This document shows positions 11,205 through 22,475 of a stretch of DNA of 64,000 nt, piece after piece. The notes beneath the pieces were generated by a model, which worked only from the letters and a program-made list of their open reading frames with translations, had not been told where the DNA came from and did not search any database. The stretch's first letter is position 1. Each line of letters begins with the position of its first letter. The stretch is from Cryptomeria japonica. Its lineage: Eukaryota > Streptophyta > Pinopsida > Cupressales > Cupressaceae. The stretch spans positions 436,636,230 to 436,700,229 of the forward strand of contig NC_081407.1 in assembly GCF_030272615.1 (NCBI RefSeq). The letters are read 5' to 3'. Both the position numbers and the translations under genes were made by a program.

Positions 11205-12350
11205 AAATATATCTCGAAAGACAACTGTTTTATTTTAGTGGTCCCTCGGAGGACTCTTCAACTTAGAGGCACCTTTGTTTACTCGAATGCCCAAAGTTGA
11301 GGCAACAATATACTCTCTAAGATTACATAAAAATAATGTATTAATGAATCCTCAGTATGAAATCCCTTCGATGATATTAAAGAAATTGCTTAAAAATATC
11401 TATCATATTAAACTCTTTTAAGTGTAATGTTAAATTTGGTATCAAAGATAATTGTGAGGGGTTAAATTTTGTTTGGTAAAATGAATTATCTTATTATAAG
11501 TAGGTTTTCTAAATGCGACAAATAATATAACTAGTATATTTATATTAAAAATATATATGTAAAATATGTTGAGAGATATCTTATAATAGAAGAGAATCAT
11601 TGTAAAATAAATGTTTTTCTAAAATATTAAACATCAAGAATACAAATCCATTAAATTGTTGCATGCAAAAAGTTGTGAATCTAGTTGGAGACAAGTGGCG
11701 AGGGTTCTATCGTATTTGGAGCAATAAAATAACACCTCCACAAAAAGTGAAACGTGGCATATTTCATGCATTTACCCGTCATTTGCATGTCAATTTTTTC
11801 AAAAATTGATTTTTGTTTATGAACATTTTGATGTCAGTAAACAAAAAATGATTTTTGTTTACGGACATTTTGATGTCATTATAGATGCCTCTCGGCATAA
11901 TTAATAATAAAATTTGAATTAAGTCATTTTTATAATTTGATGAGAGTTGAGTATGTGTGTGACTATAATCTTGACTTAGATACATGATTTGTAGATCTAA
12001 ACTTTGCACATAAATTTAAATTTCTGCATAGAAACAATATAAGCATAAGTTATCTTTGATATCTATTCATCTTAATTTAAGCTACTTATATTTGAAATAG
12101 GTGGTGTCAATAAACATTGTTTAGTATTTTTTTAGGTAAGGGATGTTCTCTTTTGATCAAACCCCTATTGTGTATTTTATGGTTTGATTAGAATGATTGA
12201 AAACTACATGCGAACATGTAGTTAATGCCTAAGATGTTGATGCTCTATGATTATCCTTGAGTGATAACAAGAACTTGAATGATAGATTGTGATGCCCATG
12301 TATAGTTTGAAATGAATACAACACCCTAGCACACAAGTTAATATTTCCTA
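11205..12350. other. No gene recognised; short 42-bp tandem pair at 11808-11880
   Basis: AT-rich, without domain motifs. gatttttgtttatgaacatt at about 11808 recurs at about 11850 with one or two changes, giving a two-copy repeat. Nothing else is supported. Confidence 0.4.
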
Positions 12351-12599
12351 CCCTGGTTAACACATGTAATTAGTTAGAAGAAGTCAACATGGGCCCAAAT
12401 TTAAATATGTTTAGGGATTATTTTTTGCGATTCATGGAACTAACCTAGGTTAATAACACATTATGCATATTCGACCTAGTAAAGGAATGCATGAGCCAAG
12501 AATTAAGATTGATTACTCATAATGTATGTAGATAGAATCAAGTAGGGCTTATATTATTCACCATTTTTAAAGCTAGGATAAGCCACTTGTACCTATTTT

Positions 12600-14480
12600 T
12601 TACCCTAAGGATAACCTGATCAAAATGGGCCCTCAACAAAGGGGAAATGAACATGGGATATATTCTTAACCATTATATTTTGCCCCACTTTCACTTGTGT
12701 ATGAATTATTTTGAAGATGTGTGTCAAAGTAAAATAAGTAGTCAACATAGAAAAAAAATTATATTGATAAAGTTGTGTGTACCATGTATGCCAACCAACA
12801 ATATCACCTTTCACTCTTTCATATGACCATCACTTTAAGTGTCTCTAGTAAGCTTGTGTCATTCAATGCATGTAGGTGGATAGTAGAACTTTCTTCCTCC
12901 TCTAAATTTACATGCTCTATATTTCATGTTTGGTTCTTTTGTAGCTACTTTTCCCTCTTCTTCAACCTCGTTCTTAATAATCATTAGACTTTTCTTACTA
13001 TTAACACCCATATGGCCTCTAGGTCATTTTTTATAGATCATAGTGCCAACATAAACCTTTTTTCTCTTTTCTCTACCTCCTATTGAGGAGAGAGCTTAGT
13101 GATTTGTCTTGGGTTAAAGAAGTTGGCCCCATATTTCTATTGATATGATTAGTCACATTTCTCTTTCCACCATATGGTTGGATCTTGTATGGAACTTTTG
13201 GTGGTAAAGTTCTATTGTTCAATATGAAATTCTTGTTGCATAACTTTCCTAATTGTACAAAGTTTTAGCGAATGAACATAATGCTTAATTTAGTTATCAA
13301 GTCCATTGATGTAGAGCTTAAGCTTTTAATGAGGTGTCATATTCAAAGTCTAGATTGCCAATCTCGTATGCTCAACATTAGATACAATTATAAGCCATTT
13401 TTTTTTTTTAAATTGTCAATTGGGTGAAATAGCTTCCCTTCCATGGTCATTGTTAGTGAATTGCAAGATCATTGGTAATTTTTTAATAAATAATAATTTT
13501 TCCTTACTTGTCACTCATCATCCATTGGTACCATTGATAATGTTTAAATTTTAGATGTATTGAGGCTATGTCAAGCATTGCATTATATGGTTATGAAGCT
13601 CAAATACTATTCCATGACACTTATCCATGAAGTTGCATCCATACTGTCAATCTTACAACTGTCTATTTGTTGTAGGATTGGTTTTAGACCTTCAAAAGAC
13701 TACCATATCCCTAGATTTTGTCTATTAGAGTTATGCTTGTCTAGGTAATTTAGATAGGGCTTCAATTTAAACAATAGTTTTTCTTTAAGCCTATCCAACC
13801 CCTCATATAAAGATGTTGTAAATGGGAAAAGTGAATCATCTTGATAAAAAAAAAACCTCTATTCCACATCCCAATAAAAATTTCTAGTGATGTTAGATGG
13901 ATATTAAAGAGATTCATTGGATTTTGTGTTTATAGAAAAATCCAAAAGATGTCATGGCTTCTAATGTATTTATTTTTTTAGCTCTAGGTTTTGTATTATG
14001 TAAGGGAGGAAAGTATCATGTGCAATTCCTAACCATAAATTTATTTTACAAGCTATAATTAAATTTGATGCTTGCCTTTTGGCCAAACATTAATCACTAA
14101 ATTGTGAAATTAATTTGTCTTCTAATAAGAAATCATAAAGAAATGACTCTATTTAATTTTTTATGAGATTTCTAAAAATGTAAACATAGAAAAAGGTAGC
14201 AGCCTAGGGAACAAAATGAGGAATTCACAACTATAGGCTAATCTAGCGCTCAGATCAAAGAGGCATCTTCAAAATTTCAAAAGTTGCATCTTGTAAAGCA
14301 AATTAATAAATAATAATAAAATTGCAATAACATGCTAAAAAAAAATCATAGAAATCTAATTTTAAATCAAAGATTCCTTCATCATATTAATCAAAACAAA
14401 CAAAAAAAACTATGCCCAAATTCGCAATAATTTATAATTTATGGTGAAAACAAAATTCTTGGTTCAAATTGCTACTCTAA
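12600..14480 (-). mobile_element. Ty3/gypsy fossil: gag and protease region
   Basis: On the minus strand the frame near 13600 gives MDATSWISVME, a worn version of the gag start of plant gypsy elements. About 13300-13400 gives the gag end (TSMDLITKLS). Near 12800-12870 IHLHALNDTSLLETLKV matches the ISLHALSGIST...TLK stretch just before the retropepsin active site, and 12640-12790 fits the later protease. A diverged tRNA-Met-type primer site may be at about 14470 (gctactctaatatcac, the complement of a worn tggtatcagagc). Polymerase was not recognised. It is very old, with many breaks. Confidence 0.5.
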
Positions 14481-14926
14481 TATCACTTTTAGGATATCTA
14501 TTGTGAATAAAGGTAAAAATCAATAAACCACTTTGAGGAAGTGACCTCAATAAAAAAAAATGTTATTTATTGAATATTATATCTTATGATGGTTTAGAGA
14601 GTCTTTATTTCCCTAATCATAGGCATAACTATGTAGGAACACACCCCTTCATTCTAATTGAGGAGATAACTAAAACTAATAAATAAAAATATTATATTAA
14701 GCATCACAAGTGCTTAACCTTGTTACACCTATGAAGATAGAATATTAGGGGTGTAATGAATACATCTATAATTGGTCAATATTATCACCAAATTTTCTCA
14801 AACCAATGCAAGCAATGTAAATGCTAAAAGTGCAACAAGCAAAATAATTAATTTGTATCTCACTCATTGAAAACTTGATCTATTGATAGATCTATATGGT
14901 GGAATTTAATATGGAAGGATAAACCC
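14481..14926. other. Possible worn LTR of the 12600-14480 fossil
   Basis: This stretch lies where the 5' LTR of that minus-strand fossil should be, directly beyond the possible primer site. It is AT-rich with no open frame. The right end and a matching copy were not found, so this rests on position only. Confidence 0.25.
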
Positions 14927-15720
14927 TTGACCTTAACACAAGGTTGTTTTACAAAGCTTTGGGTATCAAAAGACATTAATAATTTTCAAGACATTTTGAA
15001 TGGTAAGGACATGATCAACTGGGAACAAATTAGAGACAGATTTGACATTCCTAAGACACAGAGAAGAACCTTTTTTGTGTTGTGTAAATCTTTAAACTGG
15101 TCCCCTAACCTTGCATCGATTGAGGAAGACGATGTTCTTAGTTCTATTTCCTAGAAAGATGGTTTTGTTTTTTATTAGATCATTGTTAAAAAGATTTATT
15201 TGCTTCTTATTAATACAAGGGTTGCAATTGATTGGATTAATAAATGTTGTACTTCAATTGGTCTGAAAATGTTTGGGCTGTTAGACTTGGGCATATTTGG
15301 TCTAAATTTGAGGAAGCTAAAAAGGCTTGTTTTAGATGGTTACTTTTGCTTAAAAATCTTGTTGTTGGCCATGAACTTACAGTGCTTGGATTTCTTGCTA
15401 GGAATAATGTGTTTGTGTCTTTTGAATGTCATCTAGCTAGAACTTTGTGTTCTTCGTTATGGGCAATTGTTTTGGATGGAATTGTAAAGATGGCTTTGAT
15501 TGGAATGGAATTCTTGTTGGTTATGTTAAATCCTATTCTCCTAAGTTAAATGTCCTTTGGCTTATTTTGAACAAATAAATTTTTGTGGACCTTTTGGAAG
15601 AAGAGGAATGATGAAGTATTCCAAGGCAAAAGGAGATGTCTTACTAGGTTCAATAACAAACTCACATTTATTACTATTTTTTGCAGGTTTCTATTGTTAC
15701 AAAGATCCCCAAGGACAAGT
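14927..15720 (+). mobile_element. LINE (L1-type) fragment, 3' end of ORF2
   Basis: The plus-strand frames give ILNGKDMINWEQIRDRF, then IWSKFEEAKKACFRWLLLL and KNLVVGHELTVLGF, then near 15575 WTFWKKRNDEVFQGK. These match, in order, the linker after reverse transcriptase and the 'reverse transcriptase zinc-binding' domain of plant L1-type LINEs, which ends with the W..RN..VF signature. The usual zinc-ligand cysteines are mostly absent (CPLC not seen). At least three frame changes and one internal stop (about 15150) break it. It is 5'-truncated, as is common for LINEs; no poly(A) or target-site duplication was pinned down. Confidence 0.65.
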
Positions 15721-18109
15721 TTATGATTATTCTCAAGGAGGGTCTCACAGTTGTGTACATAATAGAAATAAAGAGCACCCATTTCTTTTTGTTGGGTAGA
15801 GATAAATTGAATGGAGAGGAGCTAGTTGTGTTGAAGGAATACATGGACATAAAGAATGTCACCAAACCTCTAGAGACTAATGAGTCGAGGATCAAAAGAG
15901 GATAGAAAACTTACTACCAACGCATTGTCAAAGATTTTGATCCTGAGGATGAGGTTGAACCCCTTATTAGCACACATGAGAATGTGACTATGTTGAAACC
16001 AATTCAAATATTAAAGGGCCATGGTAATGATCATAGGTCCGATATGTTGGCTAGTAGTTTTTGCAGTCTGTATCTTTTTATATTGTGATTACTAGTTTGG
16101 ACTAATGGAGCACAACTCATAATGTTTCTTGTTTTGTACTCTATAATTAGTATAAAAAAAACTCTAGAATGTAGAATTGGAGAATATCAAGATTAGTTAA
16201 ACAAAATGAACCAAAATATGAAAAATCTTTGTTTTCATGTCAAGAGCATTTCTACAATTGCGAAATTCATCCCACTATGGATCCAAACCAACATATGAAT
16301 CTAATACTTGCTTGCAATGTGATCTTTGCTAATTTATAGGAATTTCACTTTGCTCTCACCTTAGAGTATTTTGTCTTTTCCTATGTAAAAAACTAGTTTT
16401 TGTGCTTTTTGATATACACATGGCAAAGATGATTACATGTAAAGACGTAAATCGTTCTAAATTCGATAATAAAACGTAAACTCTTTATTCTTAAATAAAT
16501 TCATAATTCTCTCATTATTATCCATAATTCAATAACGTCACTAAAAAAAGATCATTACATATGCGATTTCTATGATCTAAATTTCAAGACTATATTAAAT
16601 AAAGAGATATAAAATAGTATTATTACAACATTGAGTATCTTCATAGTATTCATCATTCATAATTACATAACAAGACTTTGGCATTTCAAATGCCTTAAGC
16701 TGAAATATACATGTTCAAGATATTACAAAGAAAAGAGATGAGATGCGTCTATTGATCTTCAATCCATAAGCTATCTGCAGTTCAATCTTTTGAATGAAGA
16801 CGAGAATAAGATTCAGGTGCTTTTTCCACCCAACCTTGAACCATACACTGCCCTGGAATTCTTAATCAATTTAGAATACCCGACCCTGCATGAATTGTTT
16901 AGCAAGAAGATTTCGATATACAAGATGGAATCTGGTGCGTGCCTAGAATGATACATGCATTTTCTATTATTCTAATTCAATTAAGAAATAAGCAAGATCA
17001 TAACAAGGATATGGTAGAGAGCATTAATTAATCCATCTATTCCAATGGTCAATAAATTACTCGGTCAAGTATAATGTCATACATAGCAAATAAACATAGT
17101 TTGAAAAAACAAACTATTCTCTCTATAAATTCCACATTCGACACCCATCCCGGAAGATAAACTTTCCCCACAAACACATGTCTAGTTAATCATTCATCTA
17201 GCATGTCTACTTTTCTCTATTCATATAACATCAATTATAATTTAGAGAGAAGACAATCTTTCATTTTCAGTATTATAAAGTAAATTTAAATAAGAAGGTG
17301 TAACACATGTATGCACATTTTGCATATAAACAAAACACAAGAATAGAAATATGAGTACACATTCTTTCGAATCATAAATTGCCAATGTATTCGAAGTGTA
17401 TATTTATCATGTATAAACTCCAAGTTTTGTCATTACTTTCTACGTTTCAGTTCTTTGAAAGAATAATATTTTCAATTATCTATTTCTAAGTTTGTAGTTG
17501 AATGATTATGATACCATGTGAACACTAATGTTTTTGTTTTATTGTGTTTGTCTCAGGTATTCCAAAGAAAATAGTATAATGAATACAAGTTTTGAAATTG
17601 TCTCTTTTCAATTTTAAGTCTGAGAAAACATAAGAACAACAAATAAAGAGATCCAATTTATAAATAAATCAGCATGTATATGCTTATTTTTATGTATATG
17701 TGTGTGTTTTTATATATACACAACTGTATATATATATATATAATGATGTTAAGTGTTTTGTCACTGTAAATCTCAGCTTATGGCAAAGAAAAGTAAACTA
17801 AGTTCATTCTCCAATAATGGTAATTGAACAAAAACAGTCATACTTGAATATTCTGATTTTGTTGTTTACAAAAAGAGTGAAAGCTCTGTTTATACATAGG
17901 ATTATCCGCCTATATCTTTTTCTCTGTGTTTATAAATCATGTTTTCTAAAAGTTTAGAGGAAGGGACACACGCACACACACACACAAATACACAAATGTA
18001 CATTTTATGAAAATTCATTCTATAGTTCTTTGGAAATAACAAATTAATCTACAAATTTGAACAACTAGAGCACTCAAATGCAAGAATACAAAGATTTTCA
18101 AGTCCAACC
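15721..18109. other. No gene recognised; possible terminal exon at 16814-16885 (minus)
   Basis: Mostly AT-rich. On the minus strand attcatgcag/GGTCGGG at 16886-16890 is a fair 3' splice site. After it one frame reads VGYSKLIKNSRAVYGSRLGG to a stop, while the frame that would follow the exon-like stretch at 18110-18300 stops after a few codons. A TA run (17731-17744) and a short CA tract (about 17967-17985) are simple repeats. Confidence 0.25.
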
Positions 18110-18300
18110 TGAGAATACAAATGGAGTTTTGCCAGAGAATGCACAATAATCCCCAATATCTCTATCAAATTCTTCAATTCCTGGGTTGTGCTCTGCTACT
18201 ATCCGTGTTCTGGGTTTTCGAACCCCTTCACTCAACACCAAATTGTTCTTCTCTGCTGCAATCGAATCCTTTCTTTTTTCCGATTTCAACAACCCTTAAT
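18110..18300 (-). other. Possible coding exon, unknown protein
   Basis: The minus strand is open for 63 codons and the translation is well mixed in charge (for example VRKPRTRIVAEHNPGIEEFD and RDIGDYCAFSGKTPFVFS). It ends at TTCTCAG/GTTGG, a plausible 5' splice site at 18108/18109. No ATG starts the frame: a stop lies just upstream, so it would have to be an internal exon, and a clear acceptor is not visible. I do not recognise the protein. The opposite strand is also open but more hydrophobic and proline/serine-rich. Confidence 0.25.
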
Positions 18301-18571
18301 GCATTTACCAAGTGCGTTTTAAAAAGGGTTCGTGGGGTCCTCTTATTCCCACCGTAGACTAGGAATACAACAAATCAAGGTGCCCATGCATTGCTATTTT
18401 CTGCAGTGATCGTGTGGGGGGTTAATATCCCTGCGCTTGGTCAACGCTTAATCACTGCCAACGCCATGGTTTGCCCAACAAACCAACATAAAACAATTAC
18501 TTCTACTCCCTCAATCATGGCATTGGTTACTTCGAACAACATGTGGCAATCTATTCGATGGAAATGCATTC

Positions 18572-18620
18572 AAATTTCAATCCATTGTTAAGTTCACAAA
18601 TAAGCAATGGATTGAAATTT
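18572..18620. repeat. Inverted repeat with 16-bp arms
   Basis: aaatttcaatccattg (18572-18587) is followed after 17 bases by its exact complement caatggattgaaattt (18605-18620). It may be a small hairpin or a remnant of a miniature inverted-repeat element; no flanking duplication was seen. Confidence 0.7.
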
Positions 18621-19518
18621 CAAAAGTGAACAAATAAGCATGATATTTCATCCATTTATACATTATCTGTACACAAAAATGCATATATCTATGGTCAAAA
18701 TACATGATTAATCTTTAAAAAACATTGAAATCAATCTTTCTTCGAAATAAAGAAATATCAATCAAGATTACTCATACATATTCATTATTCGAATTTTGAA
18801 CAAACACCAAATTAAGTCATGTAAATCTTAAATCTTTGCAAGATGCACATATGCATTCTAAAGTGGTGTGTGAGATTCCATCTATTTTACCAGAGTCCAA
18901 GAGCTAAAACAACTCTACTTGAACCATGTTCTCGCCTTCATCTGCATTCACTCGTTCTTGCATTCACTTGCACTTGATTGCTCATTAGCAAAGACAACCC
19001 CCAATTTCATAATAAAGATAATCCAAATCATTCAATTACATTTAAATTTTAAAAGGAAAACAATTTAAATCATTCAATTGCATTTAAATTTCCATTTCTT
19101 TTCCATTTAATTTCACTTTTAATTTCATTTCCTAAGCAAAAAATAGACATCATTTTCCTAATTAAATAATTACAGATAAAAACGGTTCGTGACATTACAC
19201 CCTTGTGTTAGACCATATAATAGATGCAAAGTTAACCACTTTTGAACAACATCGAGTAGTAGTCATGCCTATGTGCCCTAAAGTGATAATGAGATGTTCT
19301 TATCACTAAATGATTCTTTTTAAGCTTGTGATGTGTTGGGAGGTGTTTAGACCATTCATTCATTCATTAAATGTCTAAAAAATTACAATTTGTCACTAAT
19401 TAAAATACCTCAAAATAGAAATTCAACTATTTCATGCTTCAAATTGACTCATAATGAGTAATTGTATGGAAAACAATTGTGCTCAAATTTGAAATAAAAT
19501 TTTTAAACAAAAAAATAA
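18621..19518. other. No gene recognised
   Basis: AT-rich intergenic DNA. A short direct repeat around catttaaatttt (about 19030-19093) is the only structure seen. Confidence 0.4.
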
Positions 19519-20225
19519 TTTTCATGACCGTAGAGGTAATACTAAAATTTTTATTTAATTAAAAAAGAAATATGCTAAAAAAAAAATACTTATGATCAAA
19601 TTTAAACCTTTAAAATATAACTAATAATTATTTTCATGACCGTAGAGGTAATACTAAAATTTTTATTTAATTGGGGGATCACCCCGCAGTGCAACGGCAA
19701 GCTGCAAGGCCGTGTTGATACGGCATCGTGAGTTCGAGTCTTGTGCAGGTCACTTTAGAGGCATTGATGCTTAGCGGTTTCGATGCCCCCCACATGCCAC
19801 GGTGTGCGGTTTCGTTTGCACCTTGCATTGGTGACTGTACCATGTTCCTTGCTCGTCAAATGCTCGGTTGGTAGGTGTTGGTCAAAGTGCGAGGTGTTAA
19901 GACCTCTTAAATGGAGTGATAAGGAGATTTAGGTGATACGAGCAATGGAGTGATAAGGAGTTATGGAGTGATAAGGTGGTGCTCGATTGTCCATAGGAAT
20001 AGGTACATAACAAAAATAGCAACAAATCATGGAGTTGTTAATACTTCAGATCTGAATTGTAACCACGGGGATGGGATCCCCCAAATGTGACCCTAACTGA
20101 TTCGTAGCTCCAATCAAAAGCGATTGCCGATCCAAAAAAATAAAAAATTATTTAATTAAAAAAAATATATACTCAAAAAAAAAAACTTAAGATCAAATTT
20201 AAACCTTTAAAATATATCTAATAAA
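19519..20225. repeat. 112-bp tandem duplication, second copy split by a SINE
   Basis: ttttcatgaccgtagaggta begins at 19519 and again at 19631. Copy 1 continues through tgatcaaatttaaacctttaa to about 19630. Copy 2 follows the same order but is interrupted at ttatttaatt by the SINE and resumes after it (gatcaaatttaaaccttt near 20190). So the duplication came first and the SINE second. Confidence 0.85.
19673..20147 (+). mobile_element. tRNA-derived SINE, about 475 bp, with target-site duplication
   Basis: The unit starts gggggatcaccccgcagtgc, with an A-box-like stretch (cgcagtgcaacggc) and, about 50 bases on, a B box (gttcgagtc) matching GTTCRANNC; together these are the internal Pol III promoter of a tRNA head. 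The body is unrelated to tRNA and contains a small internal repeat (atggagtgataagg, three times around 19912-19977). The tail is A-rich. The ten bases ttatttaatt stand on both sides (19663-19672 and 20148-20157) as the target-site duplication. It codes for nothing and would have relied on LINE enzymes to move. It appears whole. Confidence 0.85.
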
Positions 20226-20606
20226 AGCTAAATCCAAAAATTATATTTTTACAGATTAATTAATACATCAGAAACAAACAGATCAAACTAAATTCAAAAC
20301 TTTTAATAAAGTGCAATAGATAGCATTACAAGGATATAGAAAAAATGTCCAAACATCATTTCATTTTAAAGGAAGAGGGATTAATATACATCTAAAAACT
20401 GAATACCCAATAATGAAAGACCACACAAGCTGTTCCAATATAATTAAGCTATACATGCCGAAATACACAATCCAATATTGTTTAATGCCGAATTAAGCAA
20501 CAGTTGCACGACCCAAAAGCCCTAAATAATAACCCAGAAGCCCTAAAGAGAGGTCTAAGTGATAATATAACAAACCAAAACCAGTCCATCCCCTGGCAAT
20601 GATACC
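20226..20606. other. Likely 3'UTR and downstream flank of TAF7
   Basis: No reading frame of its own. On the minus strand it follows the TAF7 stop, is T-rich and contains several AATAAA-like variants, so it probably holds the polyadenylation site. Confidence 0.4.
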
Positions 20607-21215
20607 CTAGAAGTGTGAATCGTCATCACTTTCGAAGCTCTCAGAGGCGTCCTTCATCTCTGCATCAACAGGTTCACCATTTGCTATTTCTTTCTGAGCT
20701 GAAAGAGGGGGAAGAGGGGCCATCATAATATCCTCCTCCTCCTCCTCCTCTTCTTCCTCCTCCACAACTTCGACCTCCACATTCTTAGCAGTGCCGCCGG
20801 CCATAATGCGGATGAGATCCTCTTCAACCCTGGAAACCACACCAGGGTTTATGTCGGGTCGCCGACGGAAGCGACGGCGGCGAGCATCCCGCATGGGAGG
20901 AGCGAGGCCGTCTCTGAACTCTTGACCTGCAACTACAGGTTGCCCCTCCTCTCGCACCTGGATAATCTGCCCTATGTCCGCGGTCTTTATCAGTGAGCTG
21001 TCGTCGTACGATTTGTACGATTCAACAATTGCCGGCAGATCCAGTAGCGAGGCAGGAAACCTTTCATTGTCGATTACAAAGCTGCCGTTTCTTCCGTCGT
21101 CGGAAAAGCTGAGATCGATGAAGTTGTCGGTCGGCGAAGACGGATTTTCATCTAATACTCTGTTTATTCTCTCGGCTATGGAGGGAGGAACTCTTAATAT
21201 GAATTGTTCCTCCAT
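20607..21215 (-). CDS. TAF7: TFIID subunit 7 (TAF7)
   Basis: A 202-residue protein, complete from ATG (21213-21215) to TAG. TAF7 is a subunit of the general transcription factor TFIID in the nucleus. In animals it regulates TAF1 acetyltransferase activity; in plants it is a conserved single-domain protein. Residues 1-145 are the TAFII55 N-terminal domain: EEQFILRVPPSIAERI (2-17), LDLSFSDDGR-type strand (33-42), FPASLLDLPAIVESYKSYDD (53-72), ADIGQIIQV (79-87) and the highly conserved GLAPPMRDARRRRFRR (103-118). A run of about ten glutamates (152-161, encoded by a GAG/GAA microsatellite) and an acidic serine/aspartate tail follow. Its length is close to that of other short plant TAF7 proteins. 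No intron interrupts the coding part. Codon use and GC content are clearly higher than in the surrounding DNA, and the frame has no defect, so it is very likely a working gene. Confidence 0.96.
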   Translation of the reverse strand: MEEQFILRVPPSIAERINRVLDENPSSPTDNFIDLSFSDDGRNGSFVIDNERFPASLLDLPAIVESYKSYDDSSLIKTADIGQIIQVREEGQPVVAGQEFRDGLAPPMRDARRRRFRRRPDINPGVVSRVEEDLIRIMAGGTAKNVEVEVVEEEEEEEEEEDIMMAPLPPLSAQKEIANGEPVDAEMKDASESFESDDDSHF

Positions 21216-21267
21216 TATGCAGATCAGTGGACTGGAGTTCTCTTATGCGCTTCGAAATTCGAGGGTT

Positions 21268-21447
21268 CTGTTAGGAATTAATTAAAGAATTGCATAAGAC
21301 GGTGGAAAATTTTCGATGAATTTTTCATCAACCGTTGAAAATTTATGCAAAATCAGCTACGACAACATGAATTTAAAGATGGTGTGATGAACAGACAGTT
21401 CGAAGGAAACAAATTAAAGGACGTAAAAAACTAGGGTTTCGGAGTAC
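21268..21447 (-). other. Probable 5'UTR intron of TAF7
   Basis: On the minus strand GCCGTCAG/GTACTCCG marks a donor at 21447 and aattcctaacag/AACCCTC an acceptor at 21268, giving a 180-bp T-rich intron that ends 52 bases before the TAF7 start codon. The splice sites fit plant consensus well. Leader introns are common in plant housekeeping genes. Confidence 0.65.
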
Positions 21448-21489
21448 CTGACGGCATAGAATAAAATGGAACCGCTGCTAAAAACCCTG

Positions 21490-21687
21490 TTAAGAGGCTC
21501 TGCTCAAATGAATATAAAAGGATCGGCAAGATACGCAAGAAAGAAATATAGTGGGAACTACACTGTTTTTAGCTGTGTGAGATTTAACTTCTTGTTTCTT
21601 CTGTTTTGTGAAGGGCCCAAAAAACGCTGAAACCTTCTGGAGGAGCTGAAATTGTTTGTTTTGTCCGCCCCCGAAACTATCGAACAT
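21490..21687 (-). CDS. Possible upstream ORF (65 codons) of the TAF7 transcript
   Basis: An ATG at 21685-21687 opens 65 codons (MFDSFGGGQNKQFQLLQKVS...), lying just upstream of the proposed leader intron. If transcription starts further upstream it would be an uORF able to lower TAF7 translation; if the start lies within it, it is chance. No known protein was recognised. Confidence 0.25.
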   Translation of the reverse strand: MFDSFGGGQNKQFQLLQKVSAFFGPFTKQKKQEVKSHTAKNSVVPTIFLSCVSCRSFYIHLSRAS

Positions 21688-22340
21688 CTTTGGCTATGCC
21701 TCGTCAAGAGGTTTAACATTTGCTGGGAGGACAGAACTAGGGGAGAGGAGCCACGTAATATAGTTTGTGTGCCTCCTCACACTTTGACCGCCTAACCTGT
21801 CAAAACTTGCGCACTCCAATCCGAAAATATATACAAAATTAAATAGATAAACATGCACATACAAACATAACACATTTTAGAGCTAAATTGTATCCATTAT
21901 ATTTAAATATAGTTCATTGGGTGCCAGATTAAGTGGGTTAAACAAATACAACCGCCAAAAATATATTGACTGTGACCATGTACACAAGCCAGCGTGTCAT
22001 AAAGACACACGTGAACCCAAACGCGACCCATCATATAGCACCTAAACAAATGTTTAGGTCCACGTGTGCATCATGAAACCTTCCATCCTTGACACAGTTG
22101 CCAACCCTCCGTCCCATTTGTACCACGTGAACCATCACCTTCAACTATCTTCAACGCGCGCTTACTGGTCCTGTCACGCCTTCTCCCACCTGCAATGACG
22201 GCAACAAGCGTGTAAGGCCACCATATTCCATTAAAAAACAATCAAATCAAGCTTAAATGAATTGCCTCTGCAAATTTAATGGACATTTAAATTTCAAATT
22301 CAAATCAGTACATTAAAAGGGGGAAACCACAAATTGTTTG
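21688..22340. promoter_or_regulatory. Intergenic region with three G-boxes
   Basis: Between TAF7 (transcribed left) and a TATA box for rightward transcription at 22341. CACGTG occurs at 22008-22013, 22061-22066 and 22124-22129, three palindromic G-boxes (bZIP/bHLH sites, core of ABA and light response elements) within 122 bp. Beside them is a perfect inverted repeat cctaaacaaatgtttagg (22041-22058). No coding sequence is seen. Confidence 0.55.
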
Positions 22341-22475
22341 TATAAATACAAAAGTCTCATCTCATTGCAGTTACAGACAACCACACAACAAGCATTGCAA
22401 CGAGAGAAAGACACAACAAGCATCAAAGAGAAGCAAACAGGCACACCAACAAACGTGCTTCAACAAAAACACACA
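22341..22475 (+). promoter_or_regulatory. TATA box and possible first noncoding exon
   Basis: TATAAATA at 22341-22348 is followed by an A/C-rich stretch typical of plant leaders (acagacaaccacacaacaag) and by ACACAG/GTATTAATC at 22475/22476, a good 5' splice site. Together with the G-boxes it looks like a stress- or ABA-type promoter. No convincing coding exon was found downstream. Confidence 0.4.

Noticed and set aside
10941-11300. 119-codon plus-strand open frame
   Set aside because: It lies across the U2 snRNA gene and its promoter on the other strand; the protein has no motif.
19680-19750. tRNA gene
   Set aside because: A and B boxes are present but no cloverleaf closes; it is the head of the SINE.
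20974-21285. 103-codon plus-strand frame opposite TAF7
   Set aside because: Shadow of the conserved TAF7 coding sequence on the minus strand.
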